Shown: positions 41,522 through 49,880, counted from the first letter of the stretch. The stretch: DNA of 61,273 nucleotides from a delta proteobacterium ML8_F1 (GCA_002029975.1 LQBE01000010.1:15496-76768), one strand, 5' to 3'. Translations and numbers: made by a program. The notes: a model not told the origin generated them from the sequence alone.

Positions 41522-43066
41522 TTATAGGGTATCCATTGCCTCCAGGGCCATTTCACTGAAGGTTTTCAGCCCTGTGGCTTTGGCGGCGCTCTCCGTCAAC
41601 GGAACGAGGTCCTCGCGCCGGATGGTTTCAAGGGTGAAATGTCGATTCAGGGCCATGAACTGTTTGAGGCCGGTTTCCACCCGGCGGAGATAGGAATAGA
41701 CGCCCACGGCTCCGAGGGGAAGCTCCCCGGTTTGATCGCCGTAGTAGGAGGCCAGGACCGGCATCTGATTGAAAATCTCCCCGGCCGTATCGCCGTAAGC
41801 CAGGTGGCTTTTTGAAAGGGTGTGTTCTCTGATGGAATCGCCTACTGACTTGCCTACAAAGGCGGCAGCCATGGCGGCGCGGCCTATGCCCACAAATTTG
41901 ATGTAGGGGGCTCCCAGGGCCAGGGCCTTGTAGACGTCATCCTCCATGGCAAGGCCTCCGGCAAGGGCGACATCTGGCAGTGGATATCCCTTGTCAGCCA
42001 TTTTTTTCATGATTTGAACCAGCAGGTTGCCCATCTCCACTGTGGGGATTCCCCATTCGTTCATCATTTTTGTCGGGCTGTTACCGGAACCGCCGCCGGC
42101 GCCGTCAAAGGTGACAAGATCCACCCTGGCTTTTGAAGCAATCAAGAGAATTTTCATCAGGTCAGCGGGATTGAAGGGGCCGGTTTTGAAGAAAATCTGC
42201 TCGGCACCCAGGTCTCTGAGTTCCTGTACCCGCCCAATCAGATGGGCTTCATCCCAAAGGGGGAGTTTTCCGATTTTCATGAAGGGCTCTCCAATGCCTT
42301 TTTTGTGGGCTGCAACCACTTCGGGGTTCTTGGGATCAGGTAGAATCAGGTAGCCCATTTCATCAAATTTCAGTGCGTCTTCAAGGGTTTTGACCGGGCC
42401 CATTCCCTGGATGCCCTTGGCAGCCTGTCCGAATTTCAGCTCAACGGATTTGACGCCGAGCTTTGTGATGGCATAATCCAGGACTCCGAGATTTTCGTCG
42501 TCTGGGTTGGCTTGCAGGACGATGTCCCCATAGCCCCGGTAGTATTTCCTGAAGGTTTCCACCATTTCCCGGATCAGGGGCGACTTGGTCACGACCCCGT
42601 TGTGCAGTTCAAGTCCCGGGTCCTTGGCAACCACATCCTCCCCGATGACCACGGGAATACCGTACAGGGCGGCGCCGGCATAGTAGTCCTGCCAGTTGAG
42701 CTTTGCCATGGCGGGCAGAATGATGGGAGCTGTTACAGGGATTTTGCCGATGTGCGCGGTGATGTCCGCTTTGGGGTAAGTGGCCTCTTCAGGGGTTTCC
42801 CGGGTGCCTGAGACACCAAAAACCCTGCCGTTGATATTGAAGCATGAAAAATCCAGGGGATAGTCCTTTTCTGAAGCAAACTGGTTGATATCCGCCTTAT
42901 AGGGATAGATGGCATCCGGGCCCCGAAGAGCTGAGAGTCCGATTTCACAGGGGCCTGGACAGTTGCTCGAGCAGACGGCGCACATCCCCGAGAGGGGAGA
43001 GACATTCTGGGGGGTACGCATTTTGGTGTTTGTAATGGATGAACTGAGAGATGGACTGTAACTCAT
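41522..43066 (-). CDS. Glutamate-synthase-like FMN-binding protein
   Basis: A 514-residue protein matching the central FMN-binding domain of glutamate synthase: KSVELKFGQAAKGIQG, VDLVTFDGAGGGSGNSP, ALAGGLAMEDDVYKALALGA and KFVGIGRAA. The N-terminus carries a four-cysteine cluster (CAVCSSNCPGPCEIG, about 26-40) that could hold an Fe-S centre. It lacks the amidotransferase domain and the beta subunit, so it is not a complete glutamate synthase. Start ATG 43066 follows taggaggtaatcc on its strand; a 38-residue upstream extension lacks a ribosome site. The physiological reaction is unknown. Confidence 0.85.
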   Translation of the reverse strand: MSYSPSLSSSITNTKMRTPQNVSPLSGMCAVCSSNCPGPCEIGLSALRGPDAIYPYKADINQFASEKDYPLDFSCFNINGRVFGVSGTRETPEEATYPKADITAHIGKIPVTAPIILPAMAKLNWQDYYAGAALYGIPVVIGEDVVAKDPGLELHNGVVTKSPLIREMVETFRKYYRGYGDIVLQANPDDENLGVLDYAITKLGVKSVELKFGQAAKGIQGMGPVKTLEDALKFDEMGYLILPDPKNPEVVAAHKKGIGEPFMKIGKLPLWDEAHLIGRVQELRDLGAEQIFFKTGPFNPADLMKILLIASKARVDLVTFDGAGGGSGNSPTKMMNEWGIPTVEMGNLLVQIMKKMADKGYPLPDVALAGGLAMEDDVYKALALGAPYIKFVGIGRAAMAAAFVGKSVGDSIREHTLSKSHLAYGDTAGEIFNQMPVLASYYGDQTGELPLGAVGVYSYLRRVETGLKQFMALNRHFTLETIRREDLVPLTESAAKATGLKTFSEMALEAMDTL

Positions 43067-43166
43067 TGGATTACCTCCTATAAAATGTGATGAATCGGGT
43101 GGGAAGTGACTTGACACCTTGATTATATAATATCTCTCAAGGGATGCCAAATTTTGATTTTTTTTG

Positions 43167-43172
43167 TATAAT
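43167..43172 (+). promoter_or_regulatory. -10 box of the CapA-like gene
   Basis: TATAAT in a very A+T-rich stretch. It lies about 65 bases upstream of the chosen GTG start and inside the longer open frame, which argues against that longer frame. Confidence 0.45.
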
Positions 43173-43236
43173 ATTATCATTCAGCTGTAAAAAAGTTGAA
43201 AAACCTATCGACGAAAAAGGATGGGACGAGACAACC

Positions 43237-44319
43237 GTGAAAAATAAAGTGCTTTCAACCCTGATACTGATGCTGTTGTCCTTTTCGGTGTCCTATGGAC
43301 TGGTGACGGAAGAGGAAATGGCCAGGGAGCATAGCCTCCTGATGAACCGCAAATACAGCAGCGCCCGGCTCATTTTTGCCGGGGACTTGATGATGCACAT
43401 GCCCACGGTGAACAGTGTCCTCTATCAGGAGGGGGGGGATTTCAGCCGGATTTTCGAACATGTCACCCCTTACCTCAAAGGCGCTGATTTTTCAGTGGTG
43501 AATCTGGAGACAACCCTGACTTCCGGGGGAGAGTACAGCGGATATCCGAGGTTCAAATCCCCCCTTTCTCTGGCGGAGGGAATCCGTAAAGCCGGGTTTG
43601 ACGGGGTGGTCACCGCCAACAACCACGCCTACGACTATAGGGATGAGGGAGTTCTGACGACCCTCAATGCCCTTGAAGAGGCCGGACTCAAGGCTACGGG
43701 AACGTTCAGGGGTTCAGAGGAGGCCGGTCCCCTGATATTTGAAATCAACAGGGTGAGCCTGGGAATCACCAATATGACCTATGGGATCAACGGCATGGGT
43801 CCCGTGGAAAGGACCGCCGTGAATCTCATCAGTGAGGAGCTCTTGAAGCAGGATTATGAGGCCATGGTCCGCCGGGGGACTGACGTGGAAATTGTTTTTT
43901 TCCACTGGGGGAATGAATACCAATTCAATCCCGACAGGGTCCAGGAGCATCTTGGGGCTCTGGCCAGGGAGATTGGCTATGATCTGATTATCGGCTCCCA
44001 CCCCCACGTGGTGCAGCCGGTAATCATAGGGAAGGACAGTCTCACGGTCTATTCCTTGGGAAATTTCATTTCCAACCAGAGGGACGGCTTCAAGGATCTC
44101 GGCTTGATGGTGGATCTCACGGTGGAAAAGACACTGGAGGGGATTGAAATCAGAAATATCGACCTGATTCCCACTTGGGTGAACCAGCGGGACCAGGGAA
44201 GTTACCATTACCGGGTGATTCCCTTGAGAGGGGATTTCGAGTCCCTGGAAAGCATTGATGCCAGGGAAAGGGACCACCTTGGAAATCTCATGGAGAAATT
44301 TGATGAACTCATGCCCTGA
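43237..44319 (+). CDS. CapA/PgsA-family metallophosphatase-like protein
   Basis: A 360-residue secreted or membrane-anchored protein: a basic N-terminus and hydrophobic helix (VLSTLILMLLSFSVSYG) form a signal. The domain shows the CapA motifs FAGDLMMH, VNLETTL, TANNHAYDY, FFHWGNEY, GSHPHVVQP and YSLGNFIS. Relatives take part in poly-gamma-glutamate synthesis, but there are no pgsB/pgsC genes here. GTG 43237 is preferred over an upstream start (43144) that would lie before the -10 box. Confidence 0.85.
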   Translation: MKNKVLSTLILMLLSFSVSYGLVTEEEMAREHSLLMNRKYSSARLIFAGDLMMHMPTVNSVLYQEGGDFSRIFEHVTPYLKGADFSVVNLETTLTSGGEYSGYPRFKSPLSLAEGIRKAGFDGVVTANNHAYDYRDEGVLTTLNALEEAGLKATGTFRGSEEAGPLIFEINRVSLGITNMTYGINGMGPVERTAVNLISEELLKQDYEAMVRRGTDVEIVFFHWGNEYQFNPDRVQEHLGALAREIGYDLIIGSHPHVVQPVIIGKDSLTVYSLGNFISNQRDGFKDLGLMVDLTVEKTLEGIEIRNIDLIPTWVNQRDQGSYHYRVIPLRGDFESLESIDARERDHLGNLMEKFDELMP

Positions 44320-44365
44320 CAGGGAATCTTTCGGATACCCAAGGCCGCCTGTCAACCGGGGCATT

Positions 44366-44399
44366 AAAAAATCCCGATGAAACCCATCGGGATTTTTTA
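44366..44399. terminator. Bidirectional terminator between capA-like and ybjQ-like genes
   Basis: A 14-bp stem, aaaaaatcccgatg/catcgggatttttt, with loop aaacc; T-runs on both strands. Confidence 0.92.
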
Positions 44400-44401
44400 T
44401 A

Positions 44402-44716
44402 TCAGTCGAGTTTTACTGCGGTACCATAGGCCAGGAGCTCTGCAGCGCCCTGCATGATACTCGAGGTGGCAAAACGCACATTGACGATGGCGTCGGCATC
44501 CAGGGCCTCGGCGGATTTCACCATTCTGCCCAGGGCGATTTGTCTTGCGCTCTCCAGCATTTCAGTGTATTCCCTGATTTCCCCACCGACGAGGGTTTTC
44601 AGTCCGGCCATGAAATCCTTTCCGATATGCTTGGCTTGAATAGTGCTGCCTCTGACAAGGCCCAGGGATTCGCGGATTTCCCGGCCGGCAACGGTATCAG
44701 TACTGACGATAATCAT
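44402..44716 (-). CDS. YbjQ/UPF0145-family protein
   Basis: A 104-residue protein: STDTVAGREI, LGLVRGSTIQAKHIGKD, MVKSAEALDADAIVNVRF and the C-terminal AYGTAVKL are diagnostic of the YbjQ family, which forms a pentameric ring in solved relatives. Function unknown. Its 5' end overlaps the upstream membrane-protein gene by 20 bases. Confidence 0.92.
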   Translation of the reverse strand: MIIVSTDTVAGREIRESLGLVRGSTIQAKHIGKDFMAGLKTLVGGEIREYTEMLESARQIALGRMVKSAEALDADAIVNVRFATSSIMQGAAELLAYGTAVKLD

Positions 44717-44906
44717 GTTCTTCCTCCTTCTCTTTTCTGCGTTCCTTAATCTGGACGACCAGAATCAAAAGGATGCCGCCAGACAGCAAAGCCATGCCGT
44801 ACAGGACAAGGGCCGGCATGCCCCCGTCTGAAACGATAGCAAGGGTGCTGAAGACAAGCATCATGACAATTCCTGCCAGGACACTGATAATCCCGAGATT
44901 TTTCAT
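44697..44906 (-). CDS. Small two-helix membrane protein
   Basis: A 69-residue protein with two hydrophobic segments (about 5-26 and 33-52) and a charged tail rich in Lys, Glu and Arg. Start ATG 44906 follows ggaggggc on its strand. Its 3' end overlaps the ybjQ-like gene by 20 bases, so both are co-expressed. No family is recognised. Confidence 0.7.
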   Translation of the reverse strand: MKNLGIISVLAGIVMMLVFSTLAIVSDGGMPALVLYGMALLSGGILLILVVQIKERRKEKEEEHDYRQY

Positions 44907-44964
44907 GGGCAGCCCCTCCTTTGGATGGATTCCATTATATCACATCATTCCGGGAAGAGTCACA

Positions 44965-46170
44965 TCACAGGTCAAAGGCCTCGGCAATTTTTTCAACAGC
45001 CAGGGAAAAATCATCCCGGTGCACAGTGTAGGAGATGCTGATTTCTGATGTGGTCACCTGGTAGAAGTGGATATTGTTTTCGGCAAAGATATTGAAGACC
45101 TTCGAAGCGACACCGGACTGGGAAACCATGCCGACCCCCACCACCGAGAGCATCACCAGTTCCTCGTTGAAGGAGAATGCGCAAGTGGGATTCTTTTCTT
45201 TGAGCGCTCCAAGGACGGTTTTCAGTTCGTTGAGGTCGTCACTGTCAATGGTAAAGGCGATGCTCACATTCCCGCCGATGGGAGGGGTGAGACTGATCAT
45301 GTCGACGATGATGTTGTGTCTGGAAATCTCCTTGAAGACCTCGGCTACGGTTGTTGAATTGAAGGGAAGCTGGCTGACGGAAACCATGATGATGTTTTCA
45401 TTGAGGGACATACCGGTGACGGCTTTTTTTTCCATTTCAGGGGAAACCTCCTTGATCAAGGTGCCTGCTATTGCCATGGTGTTGTGGGCAATGGTGATGG
45501 GGACCTTGTATTTATGACCCATTTCAATGGCCCTGGCATCGATGACTCCGGCACCGAGGGAGGCCATTTCAAGCATTTCATCGTAACTGATGGTTGTGAG
45601 TTTTTTGGCTTTTGGATATTTTCTGGGATCAATGGTGTACACCCCGTCGACGTCAGTGTAGATTTCACAATTGGCTCCGAGGACGGCGGCCAGGGAGACT
45701 GCCGTGGTGTCGGAGCCGCCCCGGCCCAGGGTGGTGATATCGCCGTTTTCAGTGACGCCTTGAAAACCGGCCACCACTACGATATGGTCATTCTTCAGAT
45801 GGGACTGGATATTCTCATGGTCGATGTTGTGGATTCGGGCCTTGGAATGGGTGGTGTCGGTAAGAATTCTGGCCTGGGCTCCTGTCATTGAAATGGCTTT
45901 GACTCCCAGGGATTTGATTGCCATGGTCATGAGGGCGATGGTGACCTGTTCACCGGTGCTGAGGAGCATGTCCATTTCCCTTTTGTCGGGATTGGGAGTG
46001 ATGGCCTTGGCCATGCCCACCAGTTCGTCGGTTCTTTTTCCCATTGCCGAAACCACGACAACCAGGGATTCTCCCTGACGTTTTCTACTGACCAGTTTTT
46101 CGGCGATTACCTGGATTTTTTGAGTGGTGCCCACTGAGGTGCCGCCGAATTTGACTACGGATGTCTGCAT
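44965..46170 (-). CDS. lysC: Aspartate kinase
   Basis: A 401-residue aspartokinase. The kinase domain starts with VVKFGGTSVG and has VVVSAMGKRTDELV and TTLGRGGSDTTAVSLA; two ACT domains follow (about 265-400) and probably bind an end-product amino acid. Start ATG 46170 lies after AAGGAGG (minus strand, 46188-46182); an upstream extension would run through the riboswitch terminator. A lysine riboswitch precedes it, so the lysine/diaminopimelate supply controls it at the RNA level, and probably also at the enzyme level. It makes aspartyl phosphate for lysine, threonine and methionine synthesis. Confidence 0.95.
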   Translation of the reverse strand: MQTSVVKFGGTSVGTTQKIQVIAEKLVSRKRQGESLVVVVSAMGKRTDELVGMAKAITPNPDKREMDMLLSTGEQVTIALMTMAIKSLGVKAISMTGAQARILTDTTHSKARIHNIDHENIQSHLKNDHIVVVAGFQGVTENGDITTLGRGGSDTTAVSLAAVLGANCEIYTDVDGVYTIDPRKYPKAKKLTTISYDEMLEMASLGAGVIDARAIEMGHKYKVPITIAHNTMAIAGTLIKEVSPEMEKKAVTGMSLNENIIMVSVSQLPFNSTTVAEVFKEISRHNIIVDMISLTPPIGGNVSIAFTIDSDDLNELKTVLGALKEKNPTCAFSFNEELVMLSVVGVGMVSQSGVASKVFNIFAENNIHFYQVTTSEISISYTVHRDDFSLAVEKIAEAFDL

Positions 46171-46189
46171 ATTGAATGATGGCCTCCTT

Positions 46190-46226
46190 AAAAAAATAAA
46201 AACCATAGGCAAAAGGAAACCTATAG
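46190..46226 (-). terminator. Terminator of the lysine riboswitch
   Basis: On the minus strand CTATAGG and CCTATGG form a 7-bp stem (one G-U), followed by GTTTTTATTTTTT. The aspartokinase ribosome site follows immediately, so termination here blocks expression. Confidence 0.7.
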
Positions 46227-46412
46227 TGTCGACACTATGCTTTCCCTGGGCATAAAAAGCGCTTGAAGCTTCTTTTGGGATAGAAACTCCAAAGTCCTGC
46301 ATCTCTTAAATGCAAGCCCAACGGCCGGAATCCGGCTGTTTCGGCATCTTCCCCTTTCCCTGTCGTCCAGGTACTCTTGTCGGATGCAACCTCTTTAAAT
46401 GCACCTATGAAA
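46227..46412 (-). promoter_or_regulatory. Lysine riboswitch (L box) upstream of aspartate kinase
   Basis: Read on the minus strand, the leader contains the L-box conserved elements in order: TAGGTGCA, the loop segment GAAAGGGGAAGATGCCGAA, GGCCGTTGGGCTTGCAT, and the closing GGAGTTTCTATC that pairs with the 5' strand of P1. This agrees with the Bacillus lysC leader as remembered. A 16-nt palindrome (ATAGTGTCGACACTAT) lies between the aptamer and the terminator and may contribute to switching. Lysine binding would favour the terminator. Confidence 0.88.
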
Positions 46413-46420
46413 TTTTTTTC

Positions 46421-46449
46421 AATATAACAGAGTTCACGGGGATTGTCAA
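46421..46449 (-). promoter_or_regulatory. Promoter of the lysine riboswitch/aspartokinase unit
   Basis: On the minus strand TTGACA (46449-46444), a 17-bp spacer and TATATT (46426-46421). Transcription starts near 46414, right at the 5' end of the aptamer. Confidence 0.8.
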
Positions 46450-46486
46450 CGGGCTGCCCAGGGGCCGGACCCTGTCGAAATTCATA

Positions 46487-46514
46487 TTGACAAAGGAGAG
46501 TAATGTTGTAGAAT
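46487..46514 (+). promoter_or_regulatory. Promoter of the sufC-sufB operon
   Basis: TTGACA (46487-46492), a 16-bp spacer and TAGAAT (46509-46514). Start of transcription near 46521, within the Fur-type operator. Confidence 0.75.
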
Positions 46515-46519
46515 TTAAA

Positions 46520-46534
46520 TGATAATCCTTATCA
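46520..46534. promoter_or_regulatory. Fur box over the sufCB transcription start
   Basis: TGATAATCCTTATCA matches the 7-1-7 Fur operator TGATAATnATTATCA in 14 of 15 positions. Overlap with the transcription start implies repression when iron is plentiful, matching a need for Fe-S assembly proteins under iron limitation. A related metalloregulator (PerR type) is less likely because the half-site ends in TCA. Confidence 0.78.
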
Positions 46535-46751
46535 CTTAGTACAGAGAGACTGATGCAAGCAATATTTGCAATAATTCTGGAGATTCAAGGGAGACTCTTC
46601 AAGCGACTGGAGGGTGAGCTATTGCCGGACCCCGGGTCCACCACGGGGAAGTTTCACAGGCCAAGGGTGTTTTGCTTTGGATGTCCCGCCCTATGCTCCG
46701 GCATCGGGGACAGGACGCCCTGCCGACAAAAAAAGGAGGTGCACCATCAAT
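46535..46751 (+). other. Unexplained long leader of sufCB
   Basis: About 215 transcribed bases precede the sufC start. They contain several short self-complementary segments (for example gtccc near 46681 with ggggac near 46707) but no riboswitch class I can recognise and no terminator. AAAGGAGG at 46731-46738 is the ribosome site. Confidence 0.45.
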
Positions 46752-47516
46752 ATGCACAACAGTGGGAACATACTGGAAATCACAAATCTTGTAGTCCAAG
46801 CCGGAGACAAAAGAGTCATCGACGGATTGGACCTGGCGGTTCCCTGTGGTGAAGTCCATGTACTGCTGGGTCCTAATGGAAGCGGCAAGACTTCACTGAT
46901 GATGACCATCATGGGGTTTTCCAACTACAAGGTCATTGCCGGGCGGATTTACTTCAAGGGCAGGGATATTACGGAACTTCCAATACATGAGCGGGCGAGA
47001 ATCGGCATTGCCATCGCACAGCAGCGTCCTCCCTCCATTGACGGCGTGAAGCTCAGAAGCGTCCTTAACTACCAGATTGAAAAGGGAGTTGTGGATACCC
47101 TCAGGTTGGATGCTCTGGTTAAAGAAGCCGACATGGAGGAGTTTCTGTTTCGGCCGGTGAATGAAGGACTCTCCGGTGGTGAAATCAAGCGTTCTGAACT
47201 TTTGCAGTTGCTGGCGGCATCACCCGAATTCTCAATGCTGGATGAACCGGATTCCGGTGTGGATATTGATGCTCTGGGCCGTATCAGAGGACTCATCAGA
47301 AACCTGTTCGCTCTGGATGAAAGACATCCGGTCAAACGCAGGGCGGGACTGATTATCACCCATTCGGGAAATATCATCAATCACATGAATCTTGACAAAG
47401 CTCATATCATGCATCAGGGACGCATCGGCTGCTCCGGTAACCCCAACCTGGTACTGGACAGAATCACTCGCTTCAGTTATGAAAGCTGCAGTCGATGCAT
47501 CGGGGAGGTGGAATGA
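46752..47516 (+). CDS. sufC: SufC-type Fe-S assembly ATPase
   Basis: A 254-residue ABC ATPase of the SufC family: Walker A GPNGSGKTS (40-48), GIAIAQQRPPSIDGVKL (Q-loop), signature GLSGGEIKRSELLQLL and Walker B SMLDEPDSGVDIDAL. HSGNIINHM supplies the switch His. The start is ATG 46752 after AAAGGAGG. It is followed by a SufB-like gene three bases after the stop; no sufD, sufS or sufU is present, so this resembles the two-gene minimal SUF-like (SMS) type found in anaerobes and archaea. It is controlled by the Fur box upstream. Confidence 0.92.
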   Translation: MHNSGNILEITNLVVQAGDKRVIDGLDLAVPCGEVHVLLGPNGSGKTSLMMTIMGFSNYKVIAGRIYFKGRDITELPIHERARIGIAIAQQRPPSIDGVKLRSVLNYQIEKGVVDTLRLDALVKEADMEEFLFRPVNEGLSGGEIKRSELLQLLAASPEFSMLDEPDSGVDIDALGRIRGLIRNLFALDERHPVKRRAGLIITHSGNIINHMNLDKAHIMHQGRIGCSGNPNLVLDRITRFSYESCSRCIGEVE

Positions 47517-47519
47517 ACC

Positions 47520-48677
47520 ATGACGCGATATTCTGTCCCCCATGGTGTCGGGGATGAAGAAAATGGCGCGACTTCCGTCCTGGGGGAAAAGGATGTGGCA
47601 GAACTGGCCCGGGGCGGTGTTATAGTGGGGGGTGGTGACCGTAGCGGAACCGTGGTTTTTAGAAATCACACACCGGTCTGCTTTGAAACTGGTGAGGGGG
47701 GAGTTGAACTGATGCCGGTCACTGAAGCCCTGAAGCGTTATGACTGGGTCAAGGAGCAGTACTTCTTCCAGGCGGTGGAGGAGAATAGCGACGAGACAAC
47801 CCGCCGCTGTGCCCGTCAGGAGGAACCTGCAGGATTCTTCATCCGTGTCAGGGAGGGGACCAGGGTGGTTCTACCCTTTCAGGCGGCCATGTACATGACA
47901 CAGCAGGATGGGGAGCAGATAGTCCACAATATTGTGATTGTGGAGAAGAATGCCTCACTGGAGCTCATCACAGGGTGCCTGACCCGCCATGACGTTCTCC
48001 GTGGAAGCCACCTGGCGGTAGAAGAGTACTACGTGGGTCCAGGAGCGAAACTGATCAGCACCAAGGTGCATTCCTGGGGGCCCGAGGTTAGGGTCAATTC
48101 CAGGTCAGGGGCGGTGGTGGCCGAAAGAGGCCTATACGAAAGCCGGTATATTTCTTTGCAACCGGCCAGGGAGGTGGTTCTCAATCCGATGGTCCACCTC
48201 AAGGGCAGGGAGGCTGTGGCCAAGGACCTTACCATTGTCCTTTCCACGTCGGGGACCACCGTGGACGCAGGCGGCGTCATCACCCTGAGTGGGCGGGACA
48301 CCTCCGCTGAACTGCTGCAAAGAGGGGTCTGTACCGGCGGGACTCTGCGACAGGGCGGCCTTCTGGTGGGCGAAGAAAGATGTCGGGCTCATGTGGATTG
48401 CGCCGGGATGCTGCTGGATGAGTCGTCCCGTGGCAGGATCGTGTCAGTACCCGGTCTGGAATCCAGTCATCCGGATGCACGAATGAGCCATGAGGCAAGT
48501 CTTGGCAAGATTGCCCCTGACCAGGTGGAGTATCTGATGTCCCGTGGCATGGCGGAGAGTGAGGCGGTTTCCCTGTTGATCAGGGGATTTCTCGGGGTGG
48601 ATCTGGCAGGTCTGGGTAAAGACCTGGACAGGCAGATTGAAAGAATCGTCGATATTGCAGGTCACGGTGAAGCCTAG
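47520..48677 (+). CDS. sufB: SufB-type Fe-S scaffold protein
   Basis: A 385-residue member of the SufB/SufD family. The beta-helix core includes NIVIVEKNASLELITGCL, AVEEYYVGPGAKLISTKVH and SGAVVAERGLYESRYIS; the C-terminus has SHEASLGKIAPDQVEYLMSR, the SufC-interaction and ligand region. It lacks the long N-terminal part of classical SufB (about 470 residues), as is usual for the minimal two-gene systems. With SufC it should build and transfer Fe-S clusters; the sulfur donor is not encoded nearby, though a NifS-like gene lies at 18791-19921. Confidence 0.9.
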   Translation: MTRYSVPHGVGDEENGATSVLGEKDVAELARGGVIVGGGDRSGTVVFRNHTPVCFETGEGGVELMPVTEALKRYDWVKEQYFFQAVEENSDETTRRCARQEEPAGFFIRVREGTRVVLPFQAAMYMTQQDGEQIVHNIVIVEKNASLELITGCLTRHDVLRGSHLAVEEYYVGPGAKLISTKVHSWGPEVRVNSRSGAVVAERGLYESRYISLQPAREVVLNPMVHLKGREAVAKDLTIVLSTSGTTVDAGGVITLSGRDTSAELLQRGVCTGGTLRQGGLLVGEERCRAHVDCAGMLLDESSRGRIVSVPGLESSHPDARMSHEASLGKIAPDQVEYLMSRGMAESEAVSLLIRGFLGVDLAGLGKDLDRQIERIVDIAGHGEA

Positions 48678-48739
48678 TCGGGTAGAAAAGCAACCGGTTC
48701 GAAGGGTTCTCAACAAAACGGGGAAGTTCAAAAAACAAA

Positions 48740-48770
48740 GCATCCTGCACATCTGTGATGTGCAGGATGC
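48740..48770 (-). terminator. Terminator of tRNA-Pro(GGG)
   Basis: A perfect 14-bp stem, gcatcctgcacatc/gatgtgcaggatgc with loop of three, followed on the minus strand by TTTGTTTTTTG. On the plus strand it can also end the sufCB transcript. Confidence 0.88.
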
Positions 48771-48775
48771 TTCTA

Positions 48776-48852
48776 TGGTCGGAGCGACAGGATTTGAACC
48801 TGCGACCCTCAGACCCCCAGCCTGATGCTCTACCAAACTGAGCCACGCCCCG
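48776..48852 (-). tRNA. tRNA-Pro(GGG)
   Basis: On the minus strand a 77-nt cloverleaf with acceptor arms CGGGGCG/CGCTCCG (one G-U), anticodon loop CTGGGGG with anticodon GGG, T-loop GGTTCAAATCC and encoded CCA. A second Pro tRNA (UGG) lies at 1662-1738. Confidence 0.94.
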
Positions 48853-48941
48853 ATACACATCTATGCTATAATATTTTCAGGGACTTTGGCAAGGATTATT
48901 TTTAAATTTTGAAATATTTTTTTCTAAAAGGAGGCAATATA

Positions 48942-49880
48942 TTGCATAAAGTCGTTTTGGATGTGGATACCGGGATAGATGATGCCATCGCCCTGGTCAT
49001 AGCCTTGGGATCTGCGGAAATAGAAATCCTGGGCATCAGCACGGTCAGCGGCAACGTGGACGTGGAAAAATCCACCCGCAATACCCTGAGGCTCCTCAAG
49101 TTTCTGGGGCGTGGGGAGGTGGGGGTCTACAAGGGTTCCAATGAACCGCTGGACCGGCCATTGGTGGATGCTTCAAAAATCCACGGCAGCAACGGACTCA
49201 ATGGCCAACTTGAAGACATGGCTGACTATCCCGGGGTCAAGGGGGCCGCCATGGATTTCTACCGGGAGGTTTTCAGCACATATCCCGGTGAAGTCACACT
49301 GATCATGACCGGACCTCAGACTAACTTGGCAAGACTGCTCAGAGAGTCACCGGAAATGGCTTTTAAAATAAAGCGGGTTATCGCCATGGGGGGAGCTCTC
49401 AGGGTGCCGGGAAACCACACCCCCCTTGGGGAATTCAATATCATGACGGATCCCATGGCGGCCTATGAAAACCTGCACGCCGGCATTGAGGATTTTTCCC
49501 TGATCAGTCTGGATGTCACCCTCAAGGCGCTGATTGTGGAAGAGGATTTCAAAGAGGTCACCAATCAGAAGCTCAGGGAATTCATCCTGGGGCTGCTCCA
49601 TCAGTATATGGACCGGTATGAAACAAAAAACGGGCTCAGGGCTGTGCCCATGCATGATCCCCTGACGGTGCTTCACCTGCTGCACCCCGGAATTTTAACC
49701 ATGAAGAAGCACTATTTGACGGTTGAATTCCAGAGTCTTTTCAGTGATGGCCACACCATTTGCGATTTCCAGGGGCAGTATCAGAGAGTTCCCAATGCCT
49801 ATGTTCCTGAGGCCATCGATGTGGCAGCCTTCAAAAGAGCGTTTATCGAGGGGCTCAACCGAGGTGGACAGGCCCTATGA
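48942..49880 (+). CDS. Inosine/uridine-preferring nucleoside hydrolase
   Basis: A 312-residue nucleoside hydrolase: the calcium-binding DVDTGIDDAIAL (residues 6-17) is the family hallmark, with TGPQTNLARLL, AMGGALRVPGNHTPLGEFNI and MHDPLTVLHLL further on. It splits ribonucleosides into base and ribose. TTG 48942 is the best start, eight bases after AAAGGAGG; no ATG is available. A TATAAT (48867-48872) lies upstream. The last four bases overlap the next gene. Confidence 0.9.
   Translation: MHKVVLDVDTGIDDAIALVIALGSAEIEILGISTVSGNVDVEKSTRNTLRLLKFLGRGEVGVYKGSNEPLDRPLVDASKIHGSNGLNGQLEDMADYPGVKGAAMDFYREVFSTYPGEVTLIMTGPQTNLARLLRESPEMAFKIKRVIAMGGALRVPGNHTPLGEFNIMTDPMAAYENLHAGIEDFSLISLDVTLKALIVEEDFKEVTNQKLREFILGLLHQYMDRYETKNGLRAVPMHDPLTVLHLLHPGILTMKKHYLTVEFQSLFSDGHTICDFQGQYQRVPNAYVPEAIDVAAFKRAFIEGLNRGGQAL

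Noticed and set aside
43144-43236. N-terminal extension of the CapA-like protein
   Set aside because: The likely -10 box (43167-43172) lies inside it, and the signal peptide begins at GTG 43237.
46614-46751. 46-residue extension of SufC
   Set aside because: Low similarity to any SufC N-terminus and a clear ribosome site before ATG 46752.
48580-48858. Minus-strand open frame containing VAQFGRASGWGSEGRRFKSC
   Set aside because: It is a translation of the tRNA-Pro(GGG) gene itself, another recurrent spurious protein.
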